Positions 34,856 to 42,059 of a stretch of DNA of 46,362 bases are shown here, piece by piece. The translations under genes and the position numbers were made by a program. How positions within the stretch are numbered: the first letter of the stretch is position 1; the number at the start of each line of letters is the position of its first letter. The notes under the pieces are model-generated. The model did not search any database. It was not told where the DNA came from and saw only the letters and a list, made by a program, of their open reading frames with translations. Source of the DNA: a gamma proteobacterium symbiont of Stewartia floridana (GTDB lineage Bacteria > Pseudomonadota > Gammaproteobacteria > Chromatiales > Chromatiaceae); contig NAUB01000009.1 in NCBI GenBank assembly GCA_003676145.1, positions 1-46,362 on the forward strand. The letters are read 5' to 3'.

Positions 34856-35644
34856 TCAGGTGAAACGGACCGAAGCGGAGCCGATACCACCAATCTCCAC
34901 CCGCATGAAATCCCCCGCCACCACCGGCTCCAGGGGAACCAGGGAACCCGACAGGATCACCTCGCCCGCTTTCAGGGGAATGCCGAAGCTGCCCAGGGTA
35001 TTGGCCAGCCAGGCGACACAGTTCACCGGCGAGCCGAGTGCCGCCGCACCGGCGCCGGTGGAGAGCAGCTCACCGTTCTTCTCCACCACCATGCCGGCGG
35101 TGGCCAGGTCGACCTTGCGGGGGTCCACGGCTTTGTCACCCAGCACGAAGAGCCCGCAGGAGGCGTTGTCCGCCACCGTGTCCTGGATCTTGATCTTCCA
35201 GTCGCGAATGCGCGAGTCGACGATTTCGAAACAGGGAATCACCGCCTCGGTAGCGCGCAACACATCCGCATTGCTGACCCCAGGGCCGATCAGATCCCGC
35301 TTCAGCATGAAGGCGATCTCACCCTCCGCGCGGGGCTGGATCAACTGCTCGCTGATCGGCATCTCATCGCCGTTGCCGTAGACCATGCGATCGGTCAGAT
35401 AACCGAAATCGGGCTGGTGCACATTCAGCATGTTCTGCACCGCCTTGGAGGTGACGCCGATCTTCTTACCGATGATCGTCTCGCCACTCTCCACCCGCCG
35501 GTTCACCATCCGCAGGGAGATGTGGTAGGCGTCCTCGATGGTGATCTGCGGCTCCCGTTCGGTCAGCGGGTCGATCATATTGCGCTGAGAGAGAGCCTCG
35601 AAGAGCTCATCCCCCAGTTCATTGATGCGTTGTTCATTCAGCAT
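34856..35644 (-). CDS. dmpE: 2-oxopent-4-enoate hydratase
   Basis: A 262-residue enzyme that adds water to 2-oxopent-4-enoate to give 4-hydroxy-2-oxovalerate. INELGDELFEALSQRN, IGKKIGVTSKAVQNMLNVHQ, PDFGYLTDRMVYG, LIQPRAEGEIAFMLKRDL and the end IGGIGSASVRFT are near-diagnostic for DmpE/XylJ and separate it from the related DmpH. It lies ten bases after dmpC with a GGAG ribosome site. Confidence 0.97.
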   Translation of the reverse strand: MLNEQRINELGDELFEALSQRNMIDPLTEREPQITIEDAYHISLRMVNRRVESGETIIGKKIGVTSKAVQNMLNVHQPDFGYLTDRMVYGNGDEMPISEQLIQPRAEGEIAFMLKRDLIGPGVSNADVLRATEAVIPCFEIVDSRIRDWKIKIQDTVADNASCGLFVLGDKAVDPRKVDLATAGMVVEKNGELLSTGAGAAALGSPVNCVAWLANTLGSFGIPLKAGEVILSGSLVPLEPVVAGDFMRVEIGGIGSASVRFT

Positions 35645-35654
35645 CGGTTACTCC

Positions 35655-37115
35655 TCAAAGCTTGATACAGACGTTTTTCAGTTCGGTGTAGAACTCCAGG
35701 GAGTGGACCCCACCCTCACGGCCGATACCGGACTGTTTGGAGCCACCGAAGGGCGTGCGCAGATCCCGCAGGAACCAGGAGTTGACCCAGGCGATACCTG
35801 CATCCACCTGTGCCGCCACCCGATGGGCGCGGGAGCTGTTCTCGGTCCAGATCGCAGTGGCCAGGCCGTAGTCGGTGTCGTTGGCCAGGGCGATGGCCTC
35901 CTCCTCGCTGTCGAAGGGACGGACATGGCAACAGGGGCCGAAGATCTCTTCCCGGACACAGGCGGCGTTGTCAGGCAGATCGGTCCAGATGGTAGGCTGA
36001 ACCCAGGCACCACCGGCGAGGCTATCGGGCATCTCCGGTGTACTGCCACCGGTGACCACAGTGGCACCTTCCTCTTCCGCCTTACGGTAGTAGGAGAGCA
36101 CCTTGCTGCGGTGCTCTTCACTGATCAGCGGGCCCATGTCGGTCTCCGGGTCGTCCCACTGGCCCAGCTTCAGGGCCTCAGCGCCTGTCTTAAGGCGCTC
36201 GACAAAGGTGTCGTAGATCTCACGCTCCACATAGACCCGCTCGGTACCCAGACAGACCTGACCACAGTTGGCGAAGGCGGAACGCAGAGTACCCTCGACC
36301 GCCTTGTCCATATCGCAGTCGGCAAACACCAGGGCCGGGTTCTTGCCGCCCAGTTCAAATGAGATGTCGGTGATGTCATCCGCAGCGGCCTTCATGATCG
36401 CCGCGCCGGTACCGGTCTCACCGGTGAAGGTAATGCCATCCACACCCTTGTGGCGGGTCAGGAACTCACCGGCGGAGTTGGGGCCGAAACCGTGTACCAC
36501 GTTGTAGACCCCTTTCGGAATGCCCACCTCGTTCATCACCTCCCCAAGCAGGGTGGTGGTGAAGGGGGTCTCTTCCGAGGGCTTGACCACCACCGCATTG
36601 CCACAAGCCAGCGCCGGACCGACCTTCCAGGTCATCAACAGCAGCGGCAGGTTCCAGGGGCTGATCACCGCGATCACACCCTTGGGCTGGCGCACCGAGT
36701 AGTTGAGCGCACCTGCACCATCCGGGGTATCGAGCATGAAGCTCTCGGTGGGTACGTTCTTCACCACATCGGCAAAGATCTTGAAGTTGGCTGCACCTCG
36801 GGGGATGTCGATATGACAGGCCAGCTTCTGCGGCTTTCCGGTATCGAGGCATTCAGCCTCGAGAAACTCATCGAAGCGGGCAGTGATGCCATCCGCCAGT
36901 TTGTGCAGCAGGTTGGCCCGTTCCGCCAATGGCATACGTCCCCAATCCCCCTGCATGGCCGCTCGGGCTGCATTCACTGCCGCATCCACCTCCGGCGCCC
37001 CTGCTTCATGTACGATGCCGATCTTCTCCCCGGTTGCCGGGTTGATGTTGTCGAACAGCTTGCCTGAGGCAGAGCCGACAAATTCACCATTGATGAAGTG
37101 TTTGACCTCTTTCAT
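35655..37115 (-). CDS. dmpC: 2-hydroxymuconic semialdehyde dehydrogenase
   Basis: A 486-residue NAD-dependent aldehyde dehydrogenase that oxidises the ring-cleavage product to 2-hydroxymuconate. The catalytic Cys288 (NCGQVCLGTERVYVER), Glu254 (SFELGGKNP) and Asn155 (SPWNLPLLL) are in place. DTGKPQKLACHIDIPRGAAN is a segment seen in the HMSD branch. No dmpD hydrolase gene accompanies it, so only the oxidative branch is encoded here. The ribosome site is weak, and a 167-base gap separates it from the preceding small gene. Confidence 0.96.
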   Translation of the reverse strand: MKEVKHFINGEFVGSASGKLFDNINPATGEKIGIVHEAGAPEVDAAVNAARAAMQGDWGRMPLAERANLLHKLADGITARFDEFLEAECLDTGKPQKLACHIDIPRGAANFKIFADVVKNVPTESFMLDTPDGAGALNYSVRQPKGVIAVISPWNLPLLLMTWKVGPALACGNAVVVKPSEETPFTTTLLGEVMNEVGIPKGVYNVVHGFGPNSAGEFLTRHKGVDGITFTGETGTGAAIMKAAADDITDISFELGGKNPALVFADCDMDKAVEGTLRSAFANCGQVCLGTERVYVEREIYDTFVERLKTGAEALKLGQWDDPETDMGPLISEEHRSKVLSYYRKAEEEGATVVTGGSTPEMPDSLAGGAWVQPTIWTDLPDNAACVREEIFGPCCHVRPFDSEEEAIALANDTDYGLATAIWTENSSRAHRVAAQVDAGIAWVNSWFLRDLRTPFGGSKQSGIGREGGVHSLEFYTELKNVCIKL

Positions 37116-37282
37116 TTAATTCACCGTCATTACGCCAATGTCCTAAGTTTTCCCGTTGTTGCCTCGGGGGTTCGTTCGTTTCTCAGCAATCCGATTGCGA
37201 TCAGTCCGGCTTAACAGCGCACTTGATAAACAGCGCTTGCACGATACGGACTGGTTAACGCCGACAGTGGTCTCAACCATCG

Positions 37283-37480
37283 TCAGCTTTTCTTGTTAAT
37301 TTCAAAGCGGTTATCACTACCGCCTTCAAACTCGCTCCAGCTCTTCATGAAGTGGCGGGCGTTGTCCTGATGATCCGTCTCGATGAAACCATCGATACTC
37401 AACTGATCCCGACTGACACCCACCTCACCAAAGGTGATCTGGATAAATCGGACTGCCTGATCGCTCGTTGTCACTGCCAT
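37283..37480 (-). CDS. small protein of unknown function in the lower phenol operon
   Basis: A 65-residue soluble protein (AVRFIQITFGEVGVSRDQLS, then DGFIETDHQDNARHFMKSW) with no Cys, no signal and no membrane segment. The ATG at 37480 has AGGAGG 7 bases upstream, the same arrangement as dmpK, so translation is likely. Its size is like that of 4-oxalocrotonate tautomerase (DmpI), which is missing from the cluster, but the catalytic N-terminal Pro is absent (Met-Ala). It is therefore not a classical tautomerase. No family was recognised. Confidence 0.72.
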   Translation of the reverse strand: MAVTTSDQAVRFIQITFGEVGVSRDQLSIDGFIETDHQDNARHFMKSWSEFEGGSDNRFEINKKS

Positions 37481-37552
37481 GAGATCCTCCTGCCGGGCCA
37501 TTACCCGAATTCGTTGATGTTGTGCTTTGTGTTTTGTTGTATTAACGGAACG

Positions 37553-37870
37553 CTATGCTGCGCTCTCGGATGTCGTCTGGTGCGCTTTGGGCGCCAGTCT
37601 CAAACGTAAATCGCTTTTTGGAATAACCCGGCAGGAGAGCACGATGCCCTGACCCTCTTCCGCCTCAGAGACATGGTTGCGGCTCATCTTTCGGGTTTCG
37701 TAATCACCTTGGGTGATCTGCACTCGGCAGACACCACAGCCACCGCCTTTACAACCCACCGGGATGGAACCCAGCCCCTGGGCCTGCATGGCGTGCAGCA
37801 GACGCTGCTCCGCTGCGCAATGGAAACGGGTATCCTTGTCCTCCACATAGATCTCATAACGCAAAGCCAT
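37553..37870 (-). CDS. dmpQ: 2Fe-2S ferredoxin, DmpQ/XylT-like
   Basis: A plant-type ferredoxin of 105 residues with a Cys-x4-Cys-x2-Cys cluster motif (GCKGGGCGVC) and a distal Cys in VLSCRVIP. In related systems such ferredoxins (XylT, DmpQ) re-reduce the iron of inactivated catechol 2,3-dioxygenase. MSRNHVSEAEEGQGIVLSCR fits that group. ATG 37870 has GAGG 8 bases upstream; a GTG at 37876 overlapping the dmpP stop (GTGA) is the alternative. In typical operons it adjoins the dioxygenase gene; here it follows dmpP. Confidence 0.9.
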   Translation of the reverse strand: MALRYEIYVEDKDTRFHCAAEQRLLHAMQAQGLGSIPVGCKGGGCGVCRVQITQGDYETRKMSRNHVSEAEEGQGIVLSCRVIPKSDLRLRLAPKAHQTTSESAA

Positions 37871-37872
37871 GG

Positions 37873-38931
37873 TCACAGCCTCTTGAATACCGGGCTGCGT
37901 TTGCGGCTCTCTTCGTCCTTGGTGAGAAAGCGTTCGGTGAAAATGTCGTTCTCAAACAGACGCCCCTGCATCAGGGCGCGGATCGAGGCCTCGATCATCA
38001 CAGGAGGACCACACAGATAGGCGGTGCTGCCACTGAAGCTGTTATCAAAAATCCGCTGTGCCGCTTCGTGAACAAAACCGGTTTCACCCGACCAGTCATC
38101 GCCATCCTCCATCTGCGAGAGCACCGGCACGTAGCTGAAATTCTCATGCTGTTGCGCCAGGTCGCTGAACAGCTCGTCGTCATAGAGATCCTTCTTCGCC
38201 CGCACGCCGTGTAACAGGGTGATCGGTGCGCTGCAGCCCTCTTCAAGCAGATCGAGAATCATCGATTTCGGGCTGGAAAGACCGGTACCGCCGGCGATGA
38301 AGATCATCGGATCGGTGCGCGATTTACGCACGAAGAAGCGACCGTAAGGCCCGGCCACATTCAGCTTGTCACCGACTTTCAGCTGGTTGTGGATTACCGG
38401 GGTGGCCTCGCCATCGGGCACCAGTCGAATATGCAGTTCGATCAGATTGCCTTTGGAAGGCTTGTTTGCCAGAGAGAAGGCCCGCGGTACTTCCACACCG
38501 GGCACCGACAGATTGATGTATTGACCCGCCTGGAAGTCGATACCCTCGCCATCCAGTTGCAGCCACACACCCTTCACATCGTGGGTCAGGTCTTCCAGCC
38601 GCACCACCTCGGCCTCAAAATCCCGTACCGGAATCACCCGCGCATCCGGATCCTCATCGATGTCCGCCTCGATCACCGCATCCGACTGCAGCGTGGCACA
38701 GCAGGCCAGCACCTTGCCCTCATCCCGCTCCAAATCCATCAAAGCGAAATTCGAGGCATCGCCGATCTCCACATCCCCATCGATCACCTCAACCTTGCAG
38801 GTACCGCACAGACCGTGACAGCAGGCATGAGGCATCCAGATACCGGCCCGCAGACAGGCATCAAGAATGTTCTGATCCTCTTCGACCTCCAGCTCATCGC
38901 CGGTGGGTTCAATGGTTAATTGGTAGGACAT
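37873..38931 (-). CDS. dmpP: phenol hydroxylase component P5, NADH reductase
   Basis: A 352-residue reductase that passes electrons from NADH through FAD and a 2Fe-2S centre to the diiron oxygenase. The N-terminal ferredoxin domain has Cys37, Cys42, Cys45 and Cys77 (HACCHGLCGTC, LACCA). The FAD motif RAFSLANKPS lies near residue 150, the NAD loop GGTGLSSPKSM near 215, and the C-terminal YLCGPPVMIEASIRAL is typical. It is the first gene of the lower operon, unlike the reference order where dmpP follows dmpO; the rest of the hydroxylase is 23 kb away. GGAG lies upstream, immediately adjoining a GntR-type box. Confidence 0.96.
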   Translation of the reverse strand: MSYQLTIEPTGDELEVEEDQNILDACLRAGIWMPHACCHGLCGTCKVEVIDGDVEIGDASNFALMDLERDEGKVLACCATLQSDAVIEADIDEDPDARVIPVRDFEAEVVRLEDLTHDVKGVWLQLDGEGIDFQAGQYINLSVPGVEVPRAFSLANKPSKGNLIELHIRLVPDGEATPVIHNQLKVGDKLNVAGPYGRFFVRKSRTDPMIFIAGGTGLSSPKSMILDLLEEGCSAPITLLHGVRAKKDLYDDELFSDLAQQHENFSYVPVLSQMEDGDDWSGETGFVHEAAQRIFDNSFSGSTAYLCGPPVMIEASIRALMQGRLFENDIFTERFLTKDEESRKRSPVFKRL

Positions 38932-38943
38932 GGTGATCGCTCC

Positions 38944-39007
38944 AAAATATCGATAAACACAAGAATAGCGATATTCTGTCGATATGCAAGAAAATTATCG
39001 ATATTTT
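38944..39007. promoter_or_regulatory. cluster of ATATCGATAT-type boxes, candidate GntR operators
   Basis: At least three related boxes fall between dmpP and the divergent GntR gene: AAAATATCGATA (38944-38955), GAATAGCGATATTC (38963-38976, one mismatch from a palindrome) and AAATTATCGATATTTT (38992-39007). A fourth partial, GTCGATAT, lies at 38979. The first box abuts the dmpP ribosome site. The perfect version of this palindrome is found at 27652-27667. Confidence 0.7.
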
Positions 39008-39123
39008 TTGTAAATATATTTTTAGCGACTAGAATATTGATAAAAGTCACTGTTGATCATATAAATAACGGGTAGGGTATAAGACCCGGCCTAAGAGTCA
39101 GCCAACAAGTGGAAAATGCAGGT

Positions 39124-39846
39124 ATGCCAAGAACTTACAAAGATCAGAACTCACCGAGCGGCAGCAGGACACTGACCGATCAGGCCTATCTGCAACTCAG
39201 ATCCGACATCATTCACGGAGAGCTGCAACCGGAAGAGAAACTCCGTATCGAGCATCTCAGGGAGGAGTATGGGGTCGGCGCAAGCCCATTGCGGGAAGCC
39301 CTGAGTCGCCTTACGGCAGACGGTTTTGTCACTGCGGAAGGTCAGCGCGGCTTCCGGGTCGCCCCCATGTCGGAGGCGGATCTGGCCGACATCACCCGGA
39401 TGCGTATCCTGCTGGAGAAGCAGGCCCTGTCACAGAGCATCGAGCATGGCGACGATGCCTGGGAGTCGCAGATCGTGGCGACCTTCTATCAATTGGAGAA
39501 GGTTGAGCAGTCCGAGGAGAGAGACAAGGCCGAGTGGGAGATCCGCAATCACGATTTCCATGAGGCGCTGATCGCCGCCTGCACCTCGAAATGGCTACGC
39601 CGCTTCTATGGCATTCTCTATGATCAACACAAACGTTATCGTAACATCGCTTTGAGCACCGAAATCCCTCGGGATCTCCACCAGGAGCATGAAGAGTTAC
39701 GCAACGCAACCCTGGCCAGGGATAAACAGCGGGCCTGCGATGCGATTGAACAGCACATCATGAGAACCGCTGAGATCACCCTCAAGGTACTGAGAGAGGA
39801 GGAAGCGGATCGGGAAAACGAAGTCGATAAGGTCGCCGCAAGCTAG
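39124..39846 (+). CDS. GntR-family transcriptional regulator, FCD (FadR/VanR) subfamily
   Basis: About 240 residues. The N-terminal winged helix is seen in TDQAYLQLRSDIIHGELQPE and VGASPLREALSRLTADGFVT. A helical FCD ligand domain follows with DITRMRILLEKQAL, HDFHEALIAACTSKWLRRFY and HQEHEELRNATLARD, carrying the Asp/His residues that commonly bind a metal and a carboxylate ligand. It is divergent from dmpP across a region packed with ATATCGATAT boxes, so it is the likely repressor of the lower operon and of itself. ATG 39124 is chosen; a GTG at 39109 is possible. The ligand may be a pathway intermediate such as 2-hydroxymuconate, which is inference. Confidence 0.9.
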   Translation: MPRTYKDQNSPSGSRTLTDQAYLQLRSDIIHGELQPEEKLRIEHLREEYGVGASPLREALSRLTADGFVTAEGQRGFRVAPMSEADLADITRMRILLEKQALSQSIEHGDDAWESQIVATFYQLEKVEQSEERDKAEWEIRNHDFHEALIAACTSKWLRRFYGILYDQHKRYRNIALSTEIPRDLHQEHEELRNATLARDKQRACDAIEQHIMRTAEITLKVLREEEADRENEVDKVAAS

Positions 39847-39858
39847 GGCGACTGCCGA

Positions 39859-40509
39859 CTACTCTGTCTTAAAGCCGATTCCATTGTGGGTGCCATCGCA
39901 GAACGGTTTGTTCTTGGAGGCACCGCATCGACACAAGGCCAGCTTCTCGCCCTGCCAGGCACTGCGCCCGCTGCTGGCTTTCACGGTAACACGGCCCGAG
40001 AGCAGCAAGGGTCCATCCTCCAGTGGAGTGATTTTCAGCTCCCCGGCCTGCTGTTTCAGAGGCTCGCCGGTTTCACCAACCGCACCATAATCCTTGAAGT
40101 TGCCTTCATGGCTGTTGTCGCAATAGGGTTTGTTTTTCGACAGACCGCAACGACACAGGGCCGCGCGAAACCGAACACCGGGCATATCTTCAGGCGCCCC
40201 TTCGATGGCCAGGTCACCCGTCACAAAATAGGGCCCCTGGTAACTGACCGTTACCGTGTTCTCCGCAGCGGCAGTTTCAGTCACCTGGTCCTGTCTGTTT
40301 CGGCAAACCAGGGAACCACTGGGACAGCGCGCGATGACCTCCTCCACCTCAGCCGGGGATGAAAGGTCGGGCTGACACCAGGGATCCCTTCCGGCAACGA
40401 AGAGTTCACCTTGGGAATAGCCACACTCACCAATGTGTATGCAGAGACGTTCGTCCCAAGTGACATCGATCTCTGAGCCTTTGTAGCGAAATACCTGTTT
40501 CTTGCCCAT
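39859..40509 (-). CDS. double-CDGSH iron-sulfur protein with N-terminal Fer4-type domain
   Basis: A 216-residue protein. The N-terminal 75 residues (DVTWDERLCIHIGECGYSQG, VIARCPSGSLVC) resemble the divergent 4Fe-4S mono-cluster domain. Two CDGSH-type motifs follow: CRCGLSKNKPYCDNSH and CRCGASKNKPFCDGTH, each able to hold a 2Fe-2S cluster with three Cys and one His. Such proteins are linked to redox or iron-sulfur transfer, but the exact role is unknown. It converges on the GntR gene with only 12 bases between them. ATG 40509 is preferred over GTG 40515. Confidence 0.9.
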   Translation of the reverse strand: MGKKQVFRYKGSEIDVTWDERLCIHIGECGYSQGELFVAGRDPWCQPDLSSPAEVEEVIARCPSGSLVCRNRQDQVTETAAAENTVTVSYQGPYFVTGDLAIEGAPEDMPGVRFRAALCRCGLSKNKPYCDNSHEGNFKDYGAVGETGEPLKQQAGELKITPLEDGPLLLSGRVTVKASSGRSAWQGEKLALCRCGASKNKPFCDGTHNGIGFKTE

Positions 40510-40777
40510 GTGCACCCACTATCTGACTGAATGTGTTGAAAAAAGCAACTTGTTGTAATTGAAGCCAAACTCTTACTAAGACTGCGAGCCGGTACCCAGC
40601 CCGGTAAAATCGATATTAAGACTATAGCCATAGATTGCTAAAAATTACTGCCCTATTCATAGGTAAATAGCTGGTAGAAGATCACTACATCCAAACCAAC
40701 GATACAGAATTAGACTTCGTGGATAGATCGACCAGCTTCAGATTCAATTCAGCAATTCAGTGTTCTGAATCCAAGTT

Positions 40778-40951
40778 TCATGATTGGTGTGTGTCCGTTT
40801 TGATCAGCATTACAACGGGTATTGCAATCGGACCCAACAGCACCACCATAAGTTTTCTCAGGAAAGATAATCTGAGATGTCGCCTTCTTGCGATATAGAG
40901 ACATATAAATGCGCTGACAAACCAAATAGCCACTGGAATATAGGCGCTCAT
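40778..40951 (-). CDS. small inner-membrane protein
   Basis: A 57-residue protein with two hydrophobic segments (IPVAIWFVSAFICLYIARRR and KLMVVLLGPIAIPVVMLIK) separated by a basic turn. The AGGAGGG site lies 9-10 bases before ATG 40951; another ATG at 40960 directly abuts that site and is less likely. No family was recognised. The 260 bases between it and the CDGSH gene show nothing else. Confidence 0.6.
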   Translation of the reverse strand: MSAYIPVAIWFVSAFICLYIARRRHLRLSFLRKLMVVLLGPIAIPVVMLIKTDTHQS

Positions 40952-41023
40952 GCTGTTCATCCCTCCTGGTCTTCAGTCAGAACGATTGATCAGACTGACT
41001 GTTCCCTATGCAAGCAGAACCGG

Positions 41024-41536
41024 TTAACGTGGATTGCCGTGAATTTCCTCTCTGGCGCTCCGGATCAATTGTTCCGGCTTGATCCCCATGACCTTGAACG
41101 CACGGGATACCACGCCGTGCTGCATATCTGCCACAGCACACAGAACATGAGCCCCGAGAAGAGGATACTGCTTGTCTTTCTGTTTCAGATCAAACAGTTT
41201 TTTCATCAAGTCCTGACCAGACGCTTGAGACTCTTGAAAAGTTTTTGATATCGCTAACGGCTCTGGCCGAATATCCAACGAGGGTGGATCTATTCCTATG
41301 TGACTTAAGGCCTCACTGTACTGTTTTTCTACAGCTGCCTGAAATTTGCCGGAGTCCGTACCCAACCTTTCAAATGTTCTTCTGGCAGTACCATCTTCAA
41401 GATTAAGCGCAGACAATACAAAATGTTCTGCGCCCGGTCTCTCTTCACCCAACAAACAGGCCTGCTTATCCGCTCCAGCGATCAGCTTACTTACGGTTCT
41501 CATGTCACGAAACCGTAACCTTAACCTATTGAACAT
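41024..41536 (-). CDS. stand-alone Clp N-terminal (Clp R) domain protein
   Basis: A 170-residue protein with two Clp_N-type repeats, GAEHFVLSALNLEDGTARRT and LLGAHVLCAVADMQHGVVSR, and no ATPase domain. Clp N domains bind substrates or adaptors for ClpA/ClpC/ClpB, so this may be an adaptor or decoy. It lies four bases after the HTH gene in a two-gene operon. The Clp N identification rests on the two LLGAHVL-like motifs and spacing; the function is inferred. Confidence 0.82.
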   Translation of the reverse strand: MFNRLRLRFRDMRTVSKLIAGADKQACLLGEERPGAEHFVLSALNLEDGTARRTFERLGTDSGKFQAAVEKQYSEALSHIGIDPPSLDIRPEPLAISKTFQESQASGQDLMKKLFDLKQKDKQYPLLGAHVLCAVADMQHGVVSRAFKVMGIKPEQLIRSAREEIHGNPR

Positions 41537-41540
41537 GGCA

Positions 41541-41771
41541 TTATCCCTTTATAGCTCCCTTTGCCGATTTGATATGCAGCGCGTGTCGTTTATGTGCAGC
41601 CTGTTTCGATACACCCAGTGCTTCCGCCACTTGTGACCAACTCCAGCCTTGCGCAATCGCCTCTTTGACCGCTTTTCTTTCCAACTGATCGGCCATATGT
41701 CGCAAGGCAACAACCGCAGCCAGAGCATCTTCGGGTTCTTCAGCGGAAGGCAGTGGATCTAGATTTGGCAT
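41541..41771 (-). CDS. small HTH protein, likely autoregulator
   Basis: A 76-residue protein with a C-terminal helix-turn-helix (GWSWSQVAEALGVSKQAAHK) and a helical N-terminal part (ALAAVVALRHMADQLERKAV). The ATG has no Shine-Dalgarno sequence. A sigma-70 promoter with consensus spacing would start transcription at or next to the ATG, so the mRNA is probably leaderless. Two identical-arm operators overlap the promoter. It is co-transcribed with the Clp N-domain gene, and this pairing of HTH and Clp N genes probably forms a small regulatory unit. Confidence 0.85.
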   Translation of the reverse strand: MPNLDPLPSAEEPEDALAAVVALRHMADQLERKAVKEAIAQGWSWSQVAEALGVSKQAAHKRHALHIKSAKGAIKG

Positions 41772-41772
41772 G

Positions 41773-41818
41773 CGTCAATATTAGTTGACGAACAGCCCTG
41801 CGTCAACTTTTATTGACG
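41773..41818 (-). promoter_or_regulatory. leaderless promoter with two CGTCAA-N6-TTGACG operators
   Basis: CGTCAATATTAGTTGACG (41773-41790) and CGTCAACTTTTATTGACG (41801-41818) are perfect inverted repeats with 6-bp arms, centred 28 bp apart. On the minus strand the second supplies the -35 TTGACG (41806-41801). A 17-bp spacer follows, and the first supplies the -10 TAATAT (41783-41778). Six bases separate the -10 from the HTH gene's ATG. Confidence 0.8.
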
Positions 41819-41972
41819 ACCAGAAAACACTTAAGATCTATTAAGAATGTATATAGGGGGTAGCCAGAGCCTGAATGGCGTAGTGTTAGTCGTAACTAAC
41901 CTATTGTTGAGATGTACAATAAACAGGGTGAGATCAGTCCTGCTTGGATCGATAGAGGCGGAGCTATGATCT

Positions 41973-42037
41973 GTCCATTTCTTGCGCCATTTGGTTTGAT
42001 TAAAACCGTTGACTACAATGGCGCAAGAGCAATGGAC
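41973..42037. repeat. bulged hairpin downstream of the Csp-like gene
   Basis: The inner arms CTTGCGCCATT (41981-41991) and AATGGCGCAAG (42017-42027) and the outer arms GTCCATT (41973-41979) and AATGGAC (42031-42037) are all perfect, separated by small bulges, giving an 18-bp stem with a 25-base loop. It begins 23 bases past the stop codon; no U-tract follows, so it may be an mRNA 3' end structure or a solitary repeat. Confidence 0.65.
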
Positions 42038-42059
42038 GCCCCATTAGATCTGACCAGGT

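Noticed and set aside
37283..37480. Idea that the 65-residue protein is the missing 4-oxalocrotonate tautomerase
   Set aside because: The tautomerase needs Pro directly after Met; this protein begins Met-Ala-Val and has no similar beta-alpha-beta start.
38932..39100. Search for a sigma-54 promoter before dmpP
   Set aside because: No GG-N10-GC arrangement in a TGGC context was found on the minus strand, so the lower operon is not assigned to sigma-54.
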